Below are positions 8,412-16,549 of a stretch of DNA of 64,000 nt, piece by piece; positions within the stretch are counted from its first letter, which is position 1, and the number at the start of each line of letters is the position of its first letter. The translations under genes and the position numbers were made by a program. The notes under the pieces were generated by a model. That model was not told the DNA's origin. It searched no databases and worked only from the letters and a program-made list of their open reading frames with translations. The DNA lies in the NCBI RefSeq assembly GCF_051200875.1, contig NZ_CP195191.1:2604001-2668000 (forward strand), in the 5' to 3' direction. The stretch is from Pseudotabrizicola sp051200875. Its GTDB lineage: Bacteria > Pseudomonadota > Alphaproteobacteria > Rhodobacterales > Rhodobacteraceae.

Positions 8412-9279
8412 AAAGGTTCTGAGCCTGCCCTGTTGGGAAGGTGAGATCGCTGCCGTTCCGCTGGAAGGCGGGCTGTCGAACGAAAGTTGGAAGGTGACGG
8501 ACCGTAAAGGCATGCATGTCGTGCGCTTTGGGCAGGATTTTCCGTTCCACCATGTCGACCGCGCCAGAGAGGTGATGACAGCCCGTGCCGCCCATAGCCT
8601 GGGCTTTGGGCCAGAGGTGGAATTTGCAGCGCCGGGGGTTTCGGTTGTTGCCTTTGTGCCCTCGACGACATGGCAGGCGCAGGACGTGTGCGCTGCGCCT
8701 GATCAGGTTGGCGCCTTGCTTCGTCGGTTTCACGACACGATGCCCTCGCAGATCAGCGGGGCGGCGTTTCTGTTCTGGCCGTTTCATGTGATCCGAGACT
8801 ATGCACGCACGATTGCGGCAGGGAACAGCCCCTTCGCCAACGATTTGCCGGGCTATCTGGACTTGGCCCATCGGCTGGAAGCGGCGCAGGTCCCGATGCC
8901 CATTGTCTTTGGCCACCATGATCTGCTGCCGGCGAATATTCTGGATGATGGCGAAAAGCTCTGGCTGATTGATTACGAATATGCGGGCTTTGGCACAGCC
9001 ATGTTTGATCTTGCCGGGGCGGCCTCGAATGCGGGGATGGATGCCTCCGAGACGGCTGCGTTGCTAGAGACCTATTTCGGTCGCAAGCCAACGCCTGCCT
9101 TTCAGCGGGCCTTTGACGCGATGCAATGCGCAAGCCTTTTGCGAGAGGCGATGTGGGCCATGGTTTCCGACCTGCATCTGGCGGCACCGGGGGCCGATTA
9201 TCGTTTCTATGCACGCGAAAACCTGCAAAAACTTGCCGCAAACCTGACCCAGTTTACCCAAGCACACGGGACGCTTTGA
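8401..9279 (+). CDS. Choline-kinase-like phosphotransferase, second copy
   Basis: The protein has 292 residues. The APH/choline kinase fold is shown by the nucleotide-binding strand GGLSNESWKVTD, the catalytic loop FGHHDLLPANIL (HHDxxxxN) and LIDYEYAGFGTAMFDLAG for metal binding. It starts inside the end of the permease gene, so it is translationally coupled to the transporter. That makes phosphorylation of the imported compound likely, with choline as the simplest guess. It is clearly divergent in sequence from the kinase-like gene at 1835-2728, so the pair need not be redundant. Confidence 0.85.
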   Translation: MVPEKVLSLPCWEGEIAAVPLEGGLSNESWKVTDRKGMHVVRFGQDFPFHHVDRAREVMTARAAHSLGFGPEVEFAAPGVSVVAFVPSTTWQAQDVCAAPDQVGALLRRFHDTMPSQISGAAFLFWPFHVIRDYARTIAAGNSPFANDLPGYLDLAHRLEAAQVPMPIVFGHHDLLPANILDDGEKLWLIDYEYAGFGTAMFDLAGAASNAGMDASETAALLETYFGRKPTPAFQRAFDAMQCASLLREAMWAMVSDLHLAAPGADYRFYARENLQKLAANLTQFTQAHGTL

Positions 9280-9280
9280 A

Positions 9281-11713
9281 ATGACCCTGCCAAGCCATTC
9301 CCAAGTCATTGTCATCGGGGGCGGCATCATCGGATGTTCCACCGCCTATCATCTTGCCCGCGATTACAAGGCGGATGTGATCTTGCTGGAGCAGGGCAAG
9401 ATCACCTCGGGCTCCACTTGGCATGCCGCCGGTCTGGTGGGGCAATTGCGGTCCTCGGCCAGCATCACCAAGGTGCTGAAATATTCGGTCGAACTGTACA
9501 AGGGTTTGGCCTCCGAAACGGGACTGGACACCGGATGGAAGATGACCGGCTGCCTGCGCCTGGCCACCAATCCTGACCGTTGGACAGAGTTCAAACGGCT
9601 GGCGACGACCGCCCGCAGTTTCGGGATGGAGATGGAATTGATCTCGCCCGCCGAAGTGAAGCAGATGTGGCCATTGATGGATGTCAGCGACCTGATCGGG
9701 GCAAGTTGGTTGCCGACCGATGGGCAAGCCAGCCCCTCGGACATCACGCAAAGTCTTGCCAAAGGAGCAAGGATGCACGGGGCGCGTTTGTTCGAGGGCG
9801 TCACGGTGACTGGCTTTCGCATGGACGGCCAAAGAATTACCCATGTGCAGACCGACCAAGGCGACATTGCCTGCGAAAAAGTGGTGAATTGCGGTGGGAT
9901 GTGGGCGCGGGAATTGGGCGCGATGGCCGGGGTGACGGTGCCGCTGCATCCGGTCAAACACCAGTACATCATCACCGACAAGATCGCAGGGCTGTCTGCC
10001 GATGCCCCTACCCTGCGCGACCCCGACCGACGCACCTATTTCAAAGAAGAAGTGGGGGGTCTGGTGATGGGCGGCTATGAACCAAATCCGCAGGGATGGG
10101 TGACCGGCGACATTCCAAAAAACTGGGAATTCCGCCTGTTTGGTGACGATTTTGACCATTTCGCCCAGCATATGGAACAGGCTATTGCCCGCGTGCCGGC
10201 CCTTGAGACTGTAGGCGTCAAACAGATGATCAACGGGGCTGAAAGCTTTACGCCGGACGGGAATTTCATTCTGGGGCCATCGCCGGACTGCGCGAATATG
10301 TATGTGGGCGCGGGTTTCAATGCCTTCGGTATTGCTTCGGGTGGGGGCGCGGGCTGGGTTTTGGCCGAGTGGGTGATGCGGGACGAAGCCCCGCTGGATC
10401 TTTGGGCGGTCGACATCCGGAGATTTTCAGGCTTGCACAAAGACCGCGACTGGGTGGCAGAGCGTACGCTGGAAGCCTATGGCAAGCACTACACCGTGGC
10501 CTTTCCCCACGAAGAATACGACAGCGGCAGGCCACGGATCGTGTCGCCGCTTTATGATCGGTTAAAGTCTTATGGCGCCGTGTTCGGGTCGAAGTTGGGT
10601 TGGGAGCGGCCCAACTGGTTCGCGCCGGAGGGTGTGGCGCCGAAGGATATCTACTCGATGGGACGGCAGAACTGGTTTGGCCCGGTGGGAGAGGAACACG
10701 CCCATGTCCGTAGCCATGCTGGCCTGTTCGACCAATCAAGTTTTGCCAAATATGAGCTGTCCGGTCCGAAGGCCGCAGAAGCGCTAGAGTGGATTTGCGC
10801 CAACCGGGTTGCCCGCGATGTGGGTCGGCTGACTTATACACAGTTGCTGAACAGCCGTGGCGGGATTGAGTGTGATCTGACAGTGGGGCGATTGGCATAC
10901 GATCACTTCTACATTGTCACCGGCACCGGTTTTCGCACGCATGATGCTGGTTGGATCACCGATCATTTGCCCGCAAGCGGTGTGATTTTCCGAGATGTTA
11001 CGGAGGATTGGGGGACTCTTTCCCTGATGGGCCCGCAAGCAAGATCAATCCTTGAAAAGGTAACGTCGAGCGATGTTTCTAACGTCGCTTTCCCCTTTGG
11101 CCATCTGCGCGAAATCAAGATTGCCGGTGTGCCTGTTCGTGCGCTTCGAGTGACATATGTGGGTGAATTGGGTTGGGAATTGCATTGCCCGATTGACCAA
11201 TTGGGGATCGTCTTCGATGCGCTGATGGGAGCTGACCCGATGTTAAGGCCCGTCGGCTATCGTGCTTTGGAAAGTCTGCGGCTGGAAAAGGGCTATCGGG
11301 CATGGTCTTCGGATATCACGCCTAACGACAGCCCCTATGAAGCGGGGCTTGGTTGGGCGGTCAAAATGAAGTCGGGTGTGGATTTCATCGGACGTAAAGC
11401 GTTGGATGCCGTTCAGAACCAGCCGTTGCAGAAGATGTTTGTTGGCTTCACCGTCGACGATCCCAGCGCCGTCTTGGTTGGCCGCGAAACTATTCTGAGA
11501 GATGGCCAGCCGGTTGGGTATCTGACATCTGGCGGATACGGATACACTGTCGAAAAGAGTATCGGTTTTGGCTATGTTAGAGACGAAGCTGGTATTTCTG
11601 ACAGCTGGCTTGAGCAGGGAACATACAGGCTGATGATCGCGGGCGAAGAAACGCCCGCACAGCTTCATCTTACCCCCCTGTACGATCCTTTGGGCAAAAA
11701 TATCCGGTCATGA
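9281..11713 (+). CDS. Dimethylglycine/sarcosine dehydrogenase-like flavoprotein
   Basis: The protein has 810 residues, the usual size for the dimethylglycine/sarcosine dehydrogenase group. The N-terminal Rossmann motif is VIVIGGGIIGCSTAYHLA. The segment SGSTWHAAGL contains the histidine that binds FAD covalently in the mammalian enzymes. A DAO domain is followed by a linker (FAO_M type) and a C-terminal GCV_T/aminomethyltransferase domain with the folate-side motifs YVGELGWELH and RALESLRLEKGYRAW. The expected reaction is oxidative N-demethylation with transfer of the methyl carbon to tetrahydrofolate. It starts two bases after the kinase-like gene and closes the operon, linking uptake of a methylated amine with its demethylation. 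Dimethylglycine, sarcosine and related N-methyl amines cannot be told apart from sequence. Confidence 0.88.
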   Translation: MTLPSHSQVIVIGGGIIGCSTAYHLARDYKADVILLEQGKITSGSTWHAAGLVGQLRSSASITKVLKYSVELYKGLASETGLDTGWKMTGCLRLATNPDRWTEFKRLATTARSFGMEMELISPAEVKQMWPLMDVSDLIGASWLPTDGQASPSDITQSLAKGARMHGARLFEGVTVTGFRMDGQRITHVQTDQGDIACEKVVNCGGMWARELGAMAGVTVPLHPVKHQYIITDKIAGLSADAPTLRDPDRRTYFKEEVGGLVMGGYEPNPQGWVTGDIPKNWEFRLFGDDFDHFAQHMEQAIARVPALETVGVKQMINGAESFTPDGNFILGPSPDCANMYVGAGFNAFGIASGGGAGWVLAEWVMRDEAPLDLWAVDIRRFSGLHKDRDWVAERTLEAYGKHYTVAFPHEEYDSGRPRIVSPLYDRLKSYGAVFGSKLGWERPNWFAPEGVAPKDIYSMGRQNWFGPVGEEHAHVRSHAGLFDQSSFAKYELSGPKAAEALEWICANRVARDVGRLTYTQLLNSRGGIECDLTVGRLAYDHFYIVTGTGFRTHDAGWITDHLPASGVIFRDVTEDWGTLSLMGPQARSILEKVTSSDVSNVAFPFGHLREIKIAGVPVRALRVTYVGELGWELHCPIDQLGIVFDALMGADPMLRPVGYRALESLRLEKGYRAWSSDITPNDSPYEAGLGWAVKMKSGVDFIGRKALDAVQNQPLQKMFVGFTVDDPSAVLVGRETILRDGQPVGYLTSGGYGYTVEKSIGFGYVRDEAGISDSWLEQGTYRLMIAGEETPAQLHLTPLYDPLGKNIRS

Positions 11714-11798
11714 AGTTCGGCCATAACAGGGTCGGCAACCGATCGGCCGGCTGAATCGCAGATCTCTCTTGCCGCATCGAGACGCAGGCAAGACGCCA

Positions 11799-12974
11799 TC
11801 AGCGCTCGCGCAGCGCCTCATTGGCTTTGTAAAGCGGCTTAGTCAGATAGGTCAGAATGGTCTTGCCACCTGTCTGGAGTTCCACAGTGGCCTGCATGCC
11901 GGGTCGGATTTCCAGATTGCGCTGACGTTCGGTCAGGTGGCTACGGTCCACTTTCAGCGTCACCTTATAATGCGGGTCGCCATCCGGGTTGCGGGAGCGT
12001 TCGTCTTTGAATGTATCGGCAGAAACGAAGATGACCTCGCCGTGCAGGCTGCCATAGATGGTGTAGTCATAGGCCGAAAGCTTGACCGCCGCCTGTTGGC
12101 CAAGGCTGACCTGCGCGATGTCTTGTGGCTTTACCTGCGCCTCGACAAAGAGTTCCTCGTCAAGCGGGATGATCTGCATGATCTCTTCACCGGGGCGCAC
12201 AACGCCGCCGATGGTGGTCACCGAAAGCTTGTTCACCACGCCCCGCATCGGCGCAACCAGATGGGTGCGCGAGAGCTGGTCTTGGCTAAGCTTCAGGCGC
12301 TGCCGCAGCGACGCCAGTTCGCCTTGGGTTTCGGCATAGGTATTGGCGCGGTCCAACTCGGCGCGGGTGCGGGCCTCGGCCAGTGTTGCCTCGGCATCCG
12401 AAGCCGCCTTGCGGGCGCGGGTCACCTCGATGAGCGGCGCAATTTCCTGTTTGAACATCTTTTCCAGAAGTTCGCGTTCCTTGGCGGCCTGATCATAAAC
12501 CGCCTGTGCCCCCGCGATCCGGGCAGCGGATTCCTGCATCCGAGCCGCCAAAAGCGCGCGTTCCGACGCGACGACTGCTGGAACACGGGCCATCAGTTCC
12601 TCAGAAGCCGTAAAATCGCTTTCACCGGCGATTTCGGCCTCTAGCCGCAGGCGTCGCGCTTCAAGCGTGGCGATCTGGTCGGTCAGGTCGTCGACATTGG
12701 CCTGATACTGCGTACCGTAAAGACGTGCGAGGGTTTGTCCGGGCTGAACGATATCGCCTTCGGCAACGGCCAGTTCGGCAAGGATGCCACCTTCGAGGTT
12801 CTGAATGATCTGCGGCCGAGAGGACGAGACGATTTCACCCTGGGCGCGTACAATTTCGGCCACCCAAGCGAATGCCGCCCAGATGAAGAACACCAGTACG
12901 GCCGCCGCAATGACCCAGATTGTCAGGCTTGGGCGCTGCATCTTTTCGTCGAAGCGATCGTCGAAGGTGGTCAT
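11799..12974 (-). CDS. HlyD-family type I secretion adaptor (membrane fusion protein)
   Basis: The protein has 391 residues: a short cytoplasmic tail, one N-terminal membrane helix (IWVIAAAVLVFFIWAAFAWV), a lipoyl-like half (ILAELAVAEGDIVQPGQTLA), a long alpha-helical hairpin rich in Ala, Glu and Arg, then the second lipoyl half (TTIGGVVRPGEEIMQIIPL) and a beta-barrel. The end, RPGMQATVELQTGGKTILTYL, is the standard HlyD/LapC terminus. It joins the inner-membrane exporter to the TolC protein encoded upstream. Its start overlaps the exporter stop by 4 bases. It is the last gene of the adhesin secretion operon and is convergent with the dehydrogenase gene. Confidence 0.92.
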   Translation of the reverse strand: MTTFDDRFDEKMQRPSLTIWVIAAAVLVFFIWAAFAWVAEIVRAQGEIVSSSRPQIIQNLEGGILAELAVAEGDIVQPGQTLARLYGTQYQANVDDLTDQIATLEARRLRLEAEIAGESDFTASEELMARVPAVVASERALLAARMQESAARIAGAQAVYDQAAKERELLEKMFKQEIAPLIEVTRARKAASDAEATLAEARTRAELDRANTYAETQGELASLRQRLKLSQDQLSRTHLVAPMRGVVNKLSVTTIGGVVRPGEEIMQIIPLDEELFVEAQVKPQDIAQVSLGQQAAVKLSAYDYTIYGSLHGEVIFVSADTFKDERSRNPDGDPHYKVTLKVDRSHLTERQRNLEIRPGMQATVELQTGGKTILTYLTKPLYKANEALRER

Positions 12975-15202
12975 TGCGCGCCTCCGGCCACGGCACTTGG
13001 GGTGGTTTTCATCAGATGGGCAAGAACGGCGTCGCGCGGTCCGTCAACGGCCAACTTGCCGTTCTGCAAGATCACCGTGCGCGTGGTCAGTTGCAGGATC
13101 GGAACGCGGTGGGTGGCGATGATGGCCGTTCGGCCTTCCAACCAGGTCCGCAGCCTGCTGACCAATGTGGTTTCCAGCGTTTGGTCCAAAGCAGCCGTAG
13201 GTTCATCCAGAATGGCAATCACCGGGTCTTGCAGCCAGATGCGGGCCCAGCCGATGGATTGGCGTTGACCAACCGAAAGACCCTCACCAAGTTCCTTGAT
13301 TTCCAGATCAAGCCCGCGCGGGTGGTTGCGAACGAACTGACCCAGACCCGCGAAGTCCAACGCCTCTAGCAGGCGGTCGTCATCGCGTTCCAATTGGGTG
13401 GTGTTAAGGTTGTCGCGGAGCGTACCTGAAAAGAGCCTGACCTCTTGTCCAAGGTAGCCAATTCCGCGCCGCAGATCGCGCGGGTGAATCTGCCCTAGAT
13501 CAACACCATCCAACAGGATCCGGCCTGCAGACGGCTCGTAAAGTCCGGCCAACAACCGAAGGAAGGTGGATTTGCCTGAACCATTGGTCCCAAGCACGGC
13601 AATATGCTGGCCGGCAGGAATATTGAGTGCAGGAATATCGACTGTTGGCGTCGCATTCGGATCGTAGCGGAAATCGAGGTTTCGCAATTCATAGGCGCCG
13701 GTCAGCTTTTCGCGACGAAGGTATTTGCGGTCGGCTTCTTCGGCTTGCTTGGAGTCCGCAATCGCATCGAGCGCCGATAGAGCGGCCTTGACGTTCGACC
13801 AGCGCGCCATGGTGGCAGACAGCGAGGCAAGTGGACCAAGAGTACGGCCCGAGAGGATACCGATGGCAATGATGGTGCCGACAGTAAACTGACCTTCAAA
13901 GACCATATACGCCCCCAGCATGACCGAGCCGACATAGGTGATCTGCTGGATGGCCTGCGCCCAGTAGGTCAGGGCCGAGGTCAGGTGGCGCTGATCCGAG
14001 GTTTTTGTGGCAGAAAGCGCCACGAGTTCCGACCAGAGGCGCTTCATCCGTTCTTCGCCACGGGTGATCGCCACGGTTTCCTGCTCGAACACTGCTTCAT
14101 AGAGAAGCTTTGCCTGCTTGGCGCTGGCGCCTTGGGTGGCTTGGGTCATGGCCACCATCTTGTTCTGCATCAGGAAGCCCGGCAGCACCATGAGGAAGCC
14201 ACCAGCAATCAAGACCCAGACAATATTGCCGCCGATGGTCGCCACAAGCGCAAGGAAGATCAGGATGAAGGGCAGGTCAGCGACCGTCCCGATGGTCGAA
14301 GCGGTGAAGAATTCGCGGACCGAGCCGAATTCGCGCATGGCGTTGAAGATCTGGCTTGGGCGGCGTTCCTGCGGGTTGGCGCGCATTCCCAACAGGCGCT
14401 GCATCAGACGGTCTTGGACCATCAGTTCAATTTTGCGGCCGGTCATATCCATCAGGCCAGATCGCGCCGATTTCAGCAGACCTTCCAAGAATATGGCGAG
14501 GAATGCCCCGATGGCCAACACCCAGAGCGTTGGTTCCGACTGGTGCGGGATCACGCGATCATAGACCTGAAGCGAAAAGAGCGCGACGGCCACGGCCAAG
14601 AGGTTGGCGACCAGTGAGCCTGCGGCCACTTCGAACAATTGACGGCGATACTTACGGAATTCACCCCAGAACCAGTGTGGCGTGTCCTGAACGGAATGAC
14701 GGCTTTCCAGCTCGCGCATTGTGGTGCGCGCACGCAGGATACGCCCGCCATAAACCTTCAAGAACTCTGCCGCCGGAATTTCAGCGCGGGAATCGGCTTC
14801 GCCGGGATCGTAGATTTCAAAAGTATCTTCGTGCTGGACCAAGACCAGAACGATATGGCCCGAAGTCATTTCGGCCAAGGCGGGCCAATGATCGGGCGCG
14901 GGCTTGGTCAGCTTGCCGACCTGCGCCGTCAGGGCCATGCCGTTCAGTGCGAAGGCAATCTCATCAAGGCCCAGTTTGCCAGCACCCGCGGCGATCTGGA
15001 TATGTTCAAGAAGATCGCCGACCGACAGTTCAACGCCTAGTACGCCAGCATAGACACAGGCCAGCTGAGCGCGGTTCATTGCTCGGTTGGTGTGGCGCGG
15101 GCGCGATTTGCGGGCGGCCGGTGCAGGACGCGCCGAAGCCGGGCTGGCTTGCGCCACCCGGCTGGCATTCATGTCAAAGGAGATGACCCTATCGTCCGTC
15201 AC
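12971..15202 (-). CDS. Type I secretion ABC exporter (permease-ATPase) with degenerate C39-like domain
   Basis: The protein has 743 residues from a GTG start that overlaps the TolC stop. Residues of about 35-165 align with the C39 peptidase fold (AQLACVYAGVLGVE, SGHIVLVL), but the catalytic Cys-Gly of true C39 peptidases is absent. This makes it the C39-like docking type found in RTX/LapA exporters that do not cut a leader. A six-helix ABC membrane domain follows, then the ATPase: Walker A GTNGSGKST near residue 542, signature LSVGQRQ near 642, Walker B AILDEPTAALD near 664, H-loop IIATHR. It is organised like LapB. The cargo is probably the adhesin at the head of the operon. Confidence 0.9.
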   Translation of the reverse strand: MTDDRVISFDMNASRVAQASPASARPAPAARKSRPRHTNRAMNRAQLACVYAGVLGVELSVGDLLEHIQIAAGAGKLGLDEIAFALNGMALTAQVGKLTKPAPDHWPALAEMTSGHIVLVLVQHEDTFEIYDPGEADSRAEIPAAEFLKVYGGRILRARTTMRELESRHSVQDTPHWFWGEFRKYRRQLFEVAAGSLVANLLAVAVALFSLQVYDRVIPHQSEPTLWVLAIGAFLAIFLEGLLKSARSGLMDMTGRKIELMVQDRLMQRLLGMRANPQERRPSQIFNAMREFGSVREFFTASTIGTVADLPFILIFLALVATIGGNIVWVLIAGGFLMVLPGFLMQNKMVAMTQATQGASAKQAKLLYEAVFEQETVAITRGEERMKRLWSELVALSATKTSDQRHLTSALTYWAQAIQQITYVGSVMLGAYMVFEGQFTVGTIIAIGILSGRTLGPLASLSATMARWSNVKAALSALDAIADSKQAEEADRKYLRREKLTGAYELRNLDFRYDPNATPTVDIPALNIPAGQHIAVLGTNGSGKSTFLRLLAGLYEPSAGRILLDGVDLGQIHPRDLRRGIGYLGQEVRLFSGTLRDNLNTTQLERDDDRLLEALDFAGLGQFVRNHPRGLDLEIKELGEGLSVGQRQSIGWARIWLQDPVIAILDEPTAALDQTLETTLVSRLRTWLEGRTAIIATHRVPILQLTTRTVILQNGKLAVDGPRDAVLAHLMKTTPSAVAGGAQ

Positions 15203-16536
15203 ATCCTAGCCCCGTCCACCAGGGCCCCCCTCTCCAAGGCGATTTGCAACCGAAGATCGGCTGAAAGGTATTTCAGAGCTACCTGATCCCTCTCTGCATG
15301 TGCAAAGGACTCATATTGCTGAACCAGTTCCAAAAGGGATCGACGACCGACTTTGTATTGTTCGGTGAACATCGAAAGGTTGGCCGCAGTTTGCCGCAGC
15401 ACTTCGGCACCCTGTGCTTCGCGCGATTGCAGCGACTGCATTTCGCTGGCAAGGGCTGTGATGCGGCGGTTGGCGTCCTCGGCGGCTTGGGCATTGCGCC
15501 GATCGACCAGATCGGGCGTCGCTTCGATGGCCTCACGCGTTGCAGACGAACCAAAGTCAAAGTTGCCGCCGGAAAGCCCAAGGCCACCATGAACGCCGTC
15601 TTCCCCTACTCGCGCCGTCGCATTGACGCCCGGGAGAAGCTGAGCGCGGGCCAATTGGGCCTCAGCCAAGGTGCGTTGGCCCTCTCCACGCGACTTGATG
15701 ACGGCCAAAGGCTCTGGTGCACCCTGATCTTGCGGCAAAACCTGAAGGCCCGAAATCCCTGCCAATGAGCGCGATGTCATTGCAGCGAGTTCTGCCCGCG
15801 CATTGGCTGCGGACTGGCGGTCGGCACTGGCCATTGCCTGCATTTCGGCAAGCTTTTGGCTTAGCACACGCTCTTCGGAACGGTCAGAAAGACCGCCCTC
15901 CACGCGAAGGCGCATGATCCGTTCAAACTCAGTCAGGCGGGAGACCGAACGTTCTGAGACCATGGCCTGATCCGTTGCGCGGAGGGCGGCAAGGTACTGC
16001 TTTAGGCCTGCATAGACCCGATTATTGGTTTCCGTCGCAAGCGTGATGGCTGCGACTTCGACATCTGCGGCAGCATAGGCGCGTTCGGCTTTTCGGGCAC
16101 CGCCATCGAACAGAGCCTGATCAATCAGAATGCTGGCGGCCAGAGTTCCCAACGAGGTCAAGGAAACATCAGGCCCGATCTTTGGAAGCCAGTTCTTCGA
16201 CTTTGCTTCGGCCTTAAGTCGGGCGACGCGCAATTCAGCAGCAGCAACCCCTGCGCCAGCATCAAGCACTGCCGAAGCAACCTGACCATAAGGACCTGCC
16301 GGATCCAGTATCGAACGACGCGATTGAAGCTCATCAATCAGGGAAGATGTGACCTCACCCTGCCTGCTCAATTGCGCGGTTGGCGGATCGGCCGGCGCTG
16401 CGCCCCGGCCAAACCCCATTTTCGTCACACCTTGGCCAGCACCTGGTACGCAGGCTGCCAAGAGGGTAACAGAGAGCGCCATCAGGCCGGGACAAAGGGC
16501 CCCGAACCTGAAGTACTTGCTGTGTAGGTTGGGCAT
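15199..16536 (-). CDS. TolC-family outer-membrane efflux lipoprotein of the adhesin operon
   Basis: The protein has 445 residues. The start at 16536 has GGAGG about 9 bases upstream and yields a lipoprotein signal with lipobox LLAAC (MALSVTLLAACVPG); the long in-frame extension toward 16683 is antisense to the adhesin end and is rejected. The mature protein has the long Ala/Gln/Glu helices and the repeated halves of TolC (SLTSLGTLAASILIDQALFDGG near the middle, TAARVGEDGVHGGLGLSGG in the second half). It supplies the outer-membrane channel for type I secretion, like LapE. It lies 13 bases after the adhesin gene and overlaps the exporter gene by 4 bases. Confidence 0.88.
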   Translation of the reverse strand: MPNLHSKYFRFGALCPGLMALSVTLLAACVPGAGQGVTKMGFGRGAAPADPPTAQLSRQGEVTSSLIDELQSRRSILDPAGPYGQVASAVLDAGAGVAAAELRVARLKAEAKSKNWLPKIGPDVSLTSLGTLAASILIDQALFDGGARKAERAYAAADVEVAAITLATETNNRVYAGLKQYLAALRATDQAMVSERSVSRLTEFERIMRLRVEGGLSDRSEERVLSQKLAEMQAMASADRQSAANARAELAAMTSRSLAGISGLQVLPQDQGAPEPLAVIKSRGEGQRTLAEAQLARAQLLPGVNATARVGEDGVHGGLGLSGGNFDFGSSATREAIEATPDLVDRRNAQAAEDANRRITALASEMQSLQSREAQGAEVLRQTAANLSMFTEQYKVGRRSLLELVQQYESFAHAERDQVALKYLSADLRLQIALERGALVDGARM

Positions 16537-16549
16537 CTTTGGCCCTCCG

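Noticed and set aside
11767..11793. Terminator between the dehydrogenase and HlyD genes
   Set aside because: Only a 7-bp stem with a 13-base loop and no U-run; too weak to call.
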